Source of the DNA: Sternotherus odoratus
Lineage: Eukaryota; Chordata; Testudines; Kinosternidae
Length of the DNA: 64,000 nucleotides
Assembly (NCBI GenBank): GCA_032164245.1
Contig: JAVMKO010000001.1
Span: forward strand, 12,871,603 to 12,935,602
Reading direction: 5' to 3'
Part shown: piece by piece, positions 57,291 through 64,000 of the stretch
Layout: each line of letters starts with the position of its first letter
Numbering within the stretch: position 1 is the first letter of the stretch
Notes under the pieces: model-generated
Seen by the model: only the letters and a program-made list of their open reading frames with translations
What the model was told of the DNA's origin: nothing
The model's database searches: none
Position numbers and translations under genes: made by a program

Positions 57291-58061
57291 GACATGAATA
57301 TACTTTATAGTAGAAACCATCAAGGCCTCATTTCCTTTCCTGGCAAGTCCCAAGTTCAGTATTTTGTGTTTGGACTGCAGCAGTTTGATGAAAAAGCTCC
57401 CTGCTTTATTTTAGTTGTGTGCAATGTACCAACCATACTAAGAAAGTTTCACATTATGCTTTACAATGATTTGTAATTAATGTCATATATTCTGTTAGGG
57501 TGAAATTTACCCCAGAGCAAAGGGCTAGTCTTTAGTATTGCTGCAGTTTACTAGTGTAATAATAATACCTTTTTGCCTGTTAACAAGAAGGTATCCTCTG
57601 GTTTTCAGTTGTTCTGCAGAAGGTGAATCAGGTAGAGTTAAGGATGTTAGGGTGATCTTACCTGTGCATGTTCATAGTTTCAGACATTTTTGTTATTGCT
57701 TACAACCTTAAATTTGAATTTCCTGGCTTTCTAACAAATGTTCTTTTGCTATACTACAGCCTTCTTCCAAAGAGCTTTCCTCCGACATGTATTTTCAACC
57801 ATACCTCAGCTGAATTAAGTTTTTTTTTGTCTGGGAACTTAAGATATCAAAGATTTGAAACAAAAAGAAATCACAGACTAAAATAAACATTAGAATTCTT
57901 ATAACTCATTGTGGTGATAAGGACTGTCAAAACACTAATCTGTAATTGTAGCTAATAGTACAACAAAATGAGAAATGGATCCAGACAAATCCAGTCTCCT
58001 CTTATAACTATTTAAGATTGACATTTTGCCATACTGCATTTGCTCAGGGGTCTTTGCCAGC
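57291..58061. other. No gene or repeat recognised
   Basis: AT-rich unique DNA. Confidence 0.4.
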
Positions 58062-58187
58062 ATGGAACATATGGGAGCAAGAAAACCAGGTGGCTTTTGC
58101 AAAGGATATAAAACCCCATGTTTCAGGGCATAAGGCAACCTCTATCTAATGAGAGATAGGAAGAAACTTTCCTTGAGAGCAAGTTAT
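58062..58187 (+). mobile_element. LINE-like repeat, left part
   Basis: ccccatgtttcagggcataa and gataggaagaaactttcctt are landmarks of the family at 31200. The element stops in the middle of 'gcaagttat' and resumes at 58434. Confidence 0.7.
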
Positions 58188-58433
58188 TATTTTTGATAGT
58201 AGGGTAGCACCTAGGGGCCACAGCTGAGATCAAGGCCCCATTTTGCTAGGTGCTGTGTAAACTCATAGAAGAGGCAGTGCCCTGAAGATCTTACAGTCTT
58301 AAAATACAAGGGTGGAAGAGGAAAGAGATGTAAAGAGACTAACTCATGATCACACAACAAGTGGCAGAGTCACAGAACCTAGGTATCCTTATTCCTCTAG
58401 CAGTGCCCCTATGTGAGAGGCCACCAGGCCTCC
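58188..58433 (-). mobile_element. MIR-like SINE inserted in the LINE-like repeat
   Basis: gtagcacctaggggccacag, gatcaaggccccattttgct, gatcacacaacaagtggcag give a reversed, nearly full copy. Flanking words aagtta and aggtta probably represent the target duplication. Confidence 0.75.
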
Positions 58434-58565
58434 CAGGTTAACCCATAACTGATTATTACAGAGTTTTGCACCTTCCTCAGAGACAGCTGATACTGGGCCC
58501 TGGAGGTTACTGGAGTAGCTGGACCAGTGACCTAACTCAGCATAGCAACTCCCATGTTCTTGTGT
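58434..58565 (+). mobile_element. LINE-like repeat, right part
   Basis: acccataactgattattaca, ttgcaccttcctcagagaca, ctgatactgggccctgga and agcaactcccatgttctt complete the family tail. Confidence 0.7.
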
Positions 58566-59349
58566 ACTTTTAGGTGATGTAGGAAAGGAGCCTGGGCATC
58601 AGCAGAGAAATGTAATCTACTTTATTGTGTAAAGAATATTGCAATACTCTTTACCTTGAACAAAATTAACCCCCTAAAATGTGGAGCTTCATTGGGAAAC
58701 CGGCTCTGTGTCTGCAGAGAGGAATGGCAGCGAAGTGGAAAGAACCACTTGCTTCATCAGCAGTGCAGAGAAGAATAACATTGACCCTTGCCCTTGTTAT
58801 TCAGTTGTCCATTAGGCCAGCAGCATTTTAAGCAAGTCTAACAGCGTTGTCTGTTGTCTGGAACATGTAATAACAGCATGGTGAGTGAGAGGTTTTTTAA
58901 AATTTGTGATCAGTGATCTGCATGGAAAAACAAGCAGCACAGCTGTGTTGTGCAATAGAAGTCAGGGAGAGAAAGAACATTGTGAGTTAGGTTACTAAAG
59001 CAACACTGGAGCAAATTTCTCCGAGTGTTATGTTAGAGACTAATATGATCCACTAGATATAAGGCAAAATTTTCAATCTTGGGTGGCTAACTTGCAAGCG
59101 CCAATTTTGACATTTTTGGATGTAACTCAGAAGGCATTATTCTGCAGTGCTTTTTCAGGCAAAATGCTCTTTAACTTCAACGGGGATCTTGCTTGAGTAT
59201 GGACTGCAGGACGAGGTCTTGTTATGTATGGTGAAAGAGAACAGACAGAAAAAACATTTGCTCTGTGATAGAACAGAGTATTTTGAATGAACCAGAAAGT
59301 TTCAGTCTTGCCTTTCCCCATTCTTTTATGTCGATCTGTTCTTGGATAA
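58566..59349. other. No gene or repeat recognised
   Basis: Unique DNA of ordinary composition. Confidence 0.4.
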
Positions 59350-59440
59350 GTAAACAGGGAGTCTGGAGACACATGTTCTGTTCTCATATATGCCACTGAC
59401 TTGCTGTATGACCTTGTCTAAGTCACTTAATGTCACTGAA
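59350..59440 (+). mobile_element. MIR-like SINE fragment
   Basis: ctgttctcatatatgccact, tgctgtatgaccttgtctaa and gtcacttaatgtcact follow the MIR CORE in forward sense, truncated by a CR1. Confidence 0.65.
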
Positions 59441-59449
59441 ATTAGACAG

Positions 59450-59556
59450 AATAGACCTGTCAGGGATGGTTTAAATAATACTCAGTCGTGCCTTGAGTGC
59501 AGGAGACTGGACTAGATGACCTCTCGAGGTCCCTGCGAGTCCTATGATTCTATGTG
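59450..59556 (+). mobile_element. CR1-type LINE 3' tail
   Basis: cagggatggtttaaataata, then gactggactagatgacctct, cgaggtccctgcgagtccta and gattctatg are the canonical CR1 3' end. Confidence 0.85.
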
Positions 59557-60854
59557 TAAATGTTTGACTACAGTACAGTAGATATTGCACATCCTGGAAG
59601 GCCCTTGTTCCTGGCCAGGACACAGATAAAAATACCCCAGCAGTAGTCACTCTTGGTTTCACACCGGACTAGAGTTGGGCCTGGAGCACACCCTCTCAAC
59701 CAGATACAGCACCCATGAACTTTGGGGAACTTTGGATCCAAGTCCAGCTCTGAACTTGGCAGTGTGGGTCCATTTCTACCCAGACCCAAGTGCTTTCTGG
59801 GACACGACTCTGTGACCAAGATTTTTTTTACTTTCAGTGATTCGTTTTGTGTTGGTTTTGGTGGTGTGGGTGCTGGGATGGGAAATGACAACAGGCATTA
59901 AGTCAGTTGTGGAACCAGCAACAGAATCTGACTCGGGCTTTCTTGTTCTGACCAGTAAACCACACGGTCTCTTAGCTGATAAGAGGCGACAGTGTGACCA
60001 ACTAGAACCTTAGGGCATGTCAAAGCTTACCTATTATGAAAGTGCCTGTGAAGACTTTTCTTATTTATTTGTGCAGTATGTTTGGTGATTTAAACTTAGC
60101 CTGTCTGTGGAGAATCCAGGAAGAGAGAAACAACAATCTGTGGTTGTTTAAGATCTTTTTATGAAATGGCTTACTGTTGTTTGGTCAATTTCACATCTCA
60201 GGAGACTCTTCATACTGGAAACGGTGTATTTTCACACCATTAGTGCTCTGGATTACTTTCCATAGCCTGGCTAGGGTAAAGTACACAGCAAAGCCTAACC
60301 GTATCATAATTAAGGTTGTTAGCTATATAGAGCCTGACGATGTGAAATCTGCTGCATGACTACTGTTGATTTAGTATGACAGAGCACCTGCTAATGCAGT
60401 GGAAAATTGTTCGATGTGTAAGTCTCAGTGAATGGAAAATTTAAGTTTTATTCCTTCATTGACTGCTTGTTTGATAGGGCCTTTATTTGTATTTTTTGTG
60501 GCAATGAAGCACATTGAGATACTATGGCAAATGCACTCTGCTATAAGTACACTCCCTTCATTTCATCTCAGGGTTTGAATTTTCATATTTAAATCATAGT
60601 GGAAGGGCAAAAATTCTTGCACCTTAACACATCTTTATATGCACTACAGTTTAATATTGTAGCTATTGTTTTCTATTAGAAAACTGGCAAAGATGGAATC
60701 CATTTGGATGCAATTACAGCGTGTTCTAACAAATTTATTGAAATCCTAATCTGTGCTTGTAACTCTATATTAAAGAGAGTAATTAGGATGGGAAATGATA
60801 CAAACAAATTCAAATGGCAGAAGATGGATTACTTATGGGATGCTGCATGGTCCA
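59557..60854. other. No gene or repeat recognised
   Basis: Unique DNA; small frames only. Confidence 0.4.
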
Positions 60855-61020
60855 ATGGCTTTAGACGGTGATAAGGTATCCAGATTCCTTGACTGTCTTC
60901 CAAAGTTTGGTCACTGGCTGTGTGTTGCTGGGCAAGTCACTTTAGCCCTCTTTGCATCTGTTATACCCTTTTTTGAAATGTATTAAAAATGTACCTAGAT
61001 CACAGAAGCATTTTGTGGCT
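60855..61020 (+). mobile_element. MIR-like SINE
   Basis: tttggtcactggctgtgtgt, gctgggcaagtcactttagc and ctctttgcatctgttatacc follow MIR in forward sense. Confidence 0.7.
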
Positions 61021-61048
61021 TAATTGGGGTCTCTGCAAACCTCTATAG

Positions 61049-61928
61049 CAGGGGTGGGGAACCTCCGGCCCGCGGGCCTTATATGGCCCGCCAAAGCCTT
61101 CCGTCTGGCCCACGCGCGTCCCTGGCCGGTGGCTCCCCCAGGCGCTTCCCGGCCCCTTCGCCGACCGCGGAGCTGCCCCCCCTCCCCCGGCAGCCCGGGG
61201 CGGCTCCGCGCTCGGTGAAAAGGCCGGAAGCGCCTCGGGGAGCTGCCGGCCAGGGACGCGCGGGGGTGGCTCTGCGCTCCGGCCGGCAGCCGGGGGTGGC
61301 TCCGCGCTGGGGTCGGCAAGCGCCTGGGGGAGCCACCGGCCAGGGACGCGCGCGGGCCACCAGGCGGGGGTGGCTCGAACCTGGGGGCAGCCGCCAGCGC
61401 CATGTGGAGCCGACGGTCAATGGGGGGGAGGACGGGGTGGGCGGGGCGTGGGTGCGGGAGGGAAGTAGGTTTGGTGGGGGGAGGCTGGGCTGGGTGGGTC
61501 AGGCATGGGGGGCAGGAGGCTGGGTTGGGAGGGGGGAGGAGGTTAGTTTCCGTGGGATGGGCTGGGCCAGGCAGGGGTGGGGGAAGAAAAGCAGTTAGAT
61601 GGGAGGCTGGGCGGGGGTAAAGCAACATCACCCCCTACACCCAGGCTGACAGCAGGAGCTGACTGGGGCAGGCGGCAGGACCCTGGCTGGCAAGGGGCCA
61701 GCGGGGAAACCCCAAAGCAGTGCAGGGCTAAGCACTCCGCTTGCCACTGCTTTGGGGTTTCCCCCGCTGGCCACTTGCCAGCTGGGGTCTCAGCTCCCGT
61801 TGCCAGCCTGGGCTTCCTCGGGGGGGGGGGGAGGGGGAAGTGGCCCACGGGGGTCGGGGGGGGAGGGGGAGCGGGGACATTATAAATGTCCAAATGGCCC
61901 TTGGCACAAAAAAGGTTCCCCACCCCTG
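61049..61928. mobile_element. hAT element with perfect 8-bp duplication, CpG-rich
   Basis: Ends CAGGGGTGGGGAACCTCC and (reverse complement) CAGGGGTGGGGAACCTTT, with CTCTATAG at 61041-61048 and 61929-61936. The GC-rich interior repeats ccggccagggacgcgcg twice and holds ccccaaagcagtg with its inverted partner cactgctttgggg (61692-61755). Long frames on both strands (up to 203 codons) are GC artefacts, not transposase. Confidence 0.95.
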
Positions 61929-61936
61929 CTCTATAG

Positions 61937-63114
61937 CCTAGGATGAAAAATGCATGGCCAAGCCTTCTAAAAATAGGAGCCCAAAATTCAGCTCCTAAGT
62001 CTACATTTAGGCACCTAAATAGGTGGTCTGATTTTGCAGAAGAACTGGGTACCCACCAGCTCCCATTGATTTTCACTTTTGAAAATCAGGTTCCTTATTT
62101 ATATAATATCGTATATTAACTTTAGGGGTAGGCTGGGGTTTTCCAAAGTGCTTAAATGTTTTGGAGGCTTGGGGTGGGATTTTTATAAACTGCTAATCAA
62201 TTCAGGAGTAGTAAATATGCTCCTAATTCACTTAGACACTTTGAAAGTCTCACCCTTCGCTATTTCCCATTTAATGGGAATTGGGCATCCAAATCACTTA
62301 ATAGCTTCAAAATCTCAGCCATTAGGTGCCTAGTCTAATGTTTTTTAAATCTTGAGCTATCTGTGCAAAACAACATACAAGTTTTCCCTTTAGCATGAAA
62401 ATAATTTGTTGGTCATATTGTGGGAGAGGGACAAAATCCTGCAGGCTGTTTTCACAACGTAGAAAACTCACTTTACTTGCTGTCTTCATTGAAATTGTAC
62501 TTTTTCCACCCAAGACATTTCTGATTAAAGATAAATTCACACTTCAAAATCTTACTGATCAGTTTGTAAAGACATTGATTTTTGTCATTGATTCTGTCAT
62601 CCCCAGCATAATCTTGCATTTCACAGTTTCAGTCTCACTTCTCCCTTTTATTCTTAAGCTTGTCACCATCTTTTATTGCCCCCCGCCCACTCCTCCGATT
62701 ACATCCTCTCCCTAACCAGCGATGCCACTTTTGGGGCTGTGGGCCCCAAAAGAGAGGAGGTTGTTGGTGCCCAACATTGTTGAAAGTCATCACTCTCTGG
62801 GGATACTTTTTACTATCACCGGCTGCATGAACCTAGCCCTGTGTTTGTTCACCACTCGCAAGGTGAAAAGTGGTCTGTGAGTGCCAAAAGTTGTCATTCA
62901 GCGAGGATCATCCCATTTTGTCCTTCTAATGAAAACAACCATTAAAGAAATAATGGTGTTAATCATAGTGAATAGAACTCTAAGTTCCCAGAAAACATTC
63001 AGGGGGCAATAAATTTACATCCAGGGTCTGGTACACCTTCTGTGCCCGGAGTCTTGCCACTAAATGGGGGAGGAAATACATTAACATTTTTATGGCAGCT
63101 GAAACCTAGGCATT
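61937..63114. other. Unique DNA, nothing recognised
   Basis: The left 200 bases carry words such as ttaggcacctaaatagg and tttgaaaatcagg that suggest an old repeat of unknown class. Confidence 0.4.
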
Positions 63115-63122
63115 TCCTAGAG

Positions 63123-63731
63123 CAGTGATGGCAAACCTTTTTGAGCCCAAGTGCCCAAACTACAAACCAAAACGACGTGTTTTTTTTCAAAGTGCCAACA
63201 CCCCCGCTCGACTCGGGACCCCCCCCCCCCCCCCGGCCTCAGCAGCGCGGCTCACCCCCCCCCCCCGGCCTCAGCAGCGCGGCTCACCCCCCCCCCCCCG
63301 GCCTCAGCAGCGCGGCTCGCCCCCCCCCCCGGCCTTGCCTCCCCCCCCTTGCCTTGCCTTGCCTTGCCTCGCCTCCCCCCCTTGCCTTGCCTCGCCTCCC
63401 CTCCCCTCGCCTCGCCTCCCCCCCCCTTGCCTCGCCTCGCCTCGCGTCCCCCCCCCCTTGCCTCGCCTCGCCTCGCCTCGCGTCGCCTCCTGCCTCGCGC
63501 CGCGCCGCGCCTCGGCCCCGCCTCCGCTCTCCTTCTTGCCTTGCCTCGCCTCCTGCCTCGGCCCCGCCTCCGCTCTCCTTCCCGGGCTCCGGCCGTCCTT
63601 TCACTTCCTCCTCCACCACCCGCTCGCCTCTTACTGACCCCGCCCCTCTGCTCCGGCGTTTTGACGGCGTGCCCACAGAGACTGCTCGGCGTGCCGGCAG
63701 CGGCACGCGTGCCACGGGTTCGCCATCACTG
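63123..63731. mobile_element. hAT element with perfect 8-bp duplication, C-rich minisatellite interior
   Basis: Ends CAGTGATGGCAAACC and (reverse complement) CAGTGATGGCGAACCCG, with TCCTAGAG at 63115-63122 and 63732-63739. The interior has three copies of ggcctcagcagcgcggctc joined by C runs, then a long ccttgcctcgcctc array. Proline-rich frames up to 218 codons come from this array and are not genes. Confidence 0.95.
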
Positions 63732-63739
63732 TCCTAGAG

Positions 63740-64000
63740 TAACACCTACTGAAAAGAAACATAAAGGCTGGGCCTTCATTTATTTAATTGCTTTAGAACA
63801 GCAATGAACTCGAGTTCAAAATGGAAGTTTTCTTTAGTTTTACAGCACCATAAATGTACACAGCATGGTACAATAGGTAAAATGAGCTGCATGGATAACA
63901 GAACCTTTCCTTGAAAGACTTGCAGGATAAAGACAAGGAACTGCTGTGATAAACAACCACACACATGCAGAGCACAGGGTTGTTTGTATGTGTCCAAAGC
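63740..64000. other. No gene or repeat recognised
   Basis: Unique DNA to the window edge. Confidence 0.4.

Noticed and set aside
61020..61631. 203-codon proline-rich frame
   Set aside because: It overlaps both the hAT boundary and its GC-rich interior; the complementary strand is also open, as expected from composition.
63181..63640. CpG island promoter of a nearby gene
   Set aside because: The segment lies wholly within a hAT bounded by a perfect 8-bp duplication.
63125..63807. Overlapping frames of 170-218 codons rich in Pro, Ser and Leu
   Set aside because: All three plus-strand frames are open because of the C-rich minisatellite of a hAT; this is not coding.

Overview
This window looks like non-coding chromosomal DNA of a vertebrate, most likely a turtle or a close archosaur-lineage reptile. 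The evidence is the repeat content: CR1-type LINE 3' ends, MIR/CORE-like SINEs, a SINE with the core 'agccgtgttagtctg', hAT elements with 8-bp target duplications, Harbinger-like elements with TWA duplications, and solo LTRs with 5-bp duplications. No database was searched, so the species call rests on recognised families. I see no host protein-coding exon, rRNA or tRNA gene. The only recognisable protein sequence is a broken retroelement gag at the left edge. Most other long open frames lie in GC-rich or low-complexity transposon interiors.

Layout. 1-2.5 kb: the 5' part of an LTR retrotransposon on the minus strand, with a PNMA-like gag, a proline-tRNA primer site and a 1.4-kb LTR carrying tandem repeats. 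2.8-4.0 kb: a CR1 3' end split by a hAT element. 4-20 kb: mostly unique DNA with a Helitron-like element (10.6-11.0 kb), a three-layer nest of terminal-inverted-repeat elements (12.3-13.7 kb), Harbinger-like elements and a hAT. 20-34 kb: CR1, solo LTRs, Harbinger-like copies with internal hairpins, and hATs. 36.2-39.0 kb: a hot spot with four hATs, two of them end to end on one shared 8-bp target, and a solo LTR inside one. 44.6-45.9 kb: SINE copies arranged as long palindromes. 48-64 kb: more hATs, a solo LTR and a second Helitron-like element inserted into a MIR tail.

The elements mostly record insertion history rather than a pathway. Three points are the best candidates for something new. 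The two Helitron-like copies both keep a near-perfect ZNF143/THAP11-type motif beside a YY1-like site, so they could act as mobile promoter modules. The gag links the PNMA gene family to a structured LTR element. Ten of thirteen hAT insertions share a target of the form NYCTANNN.
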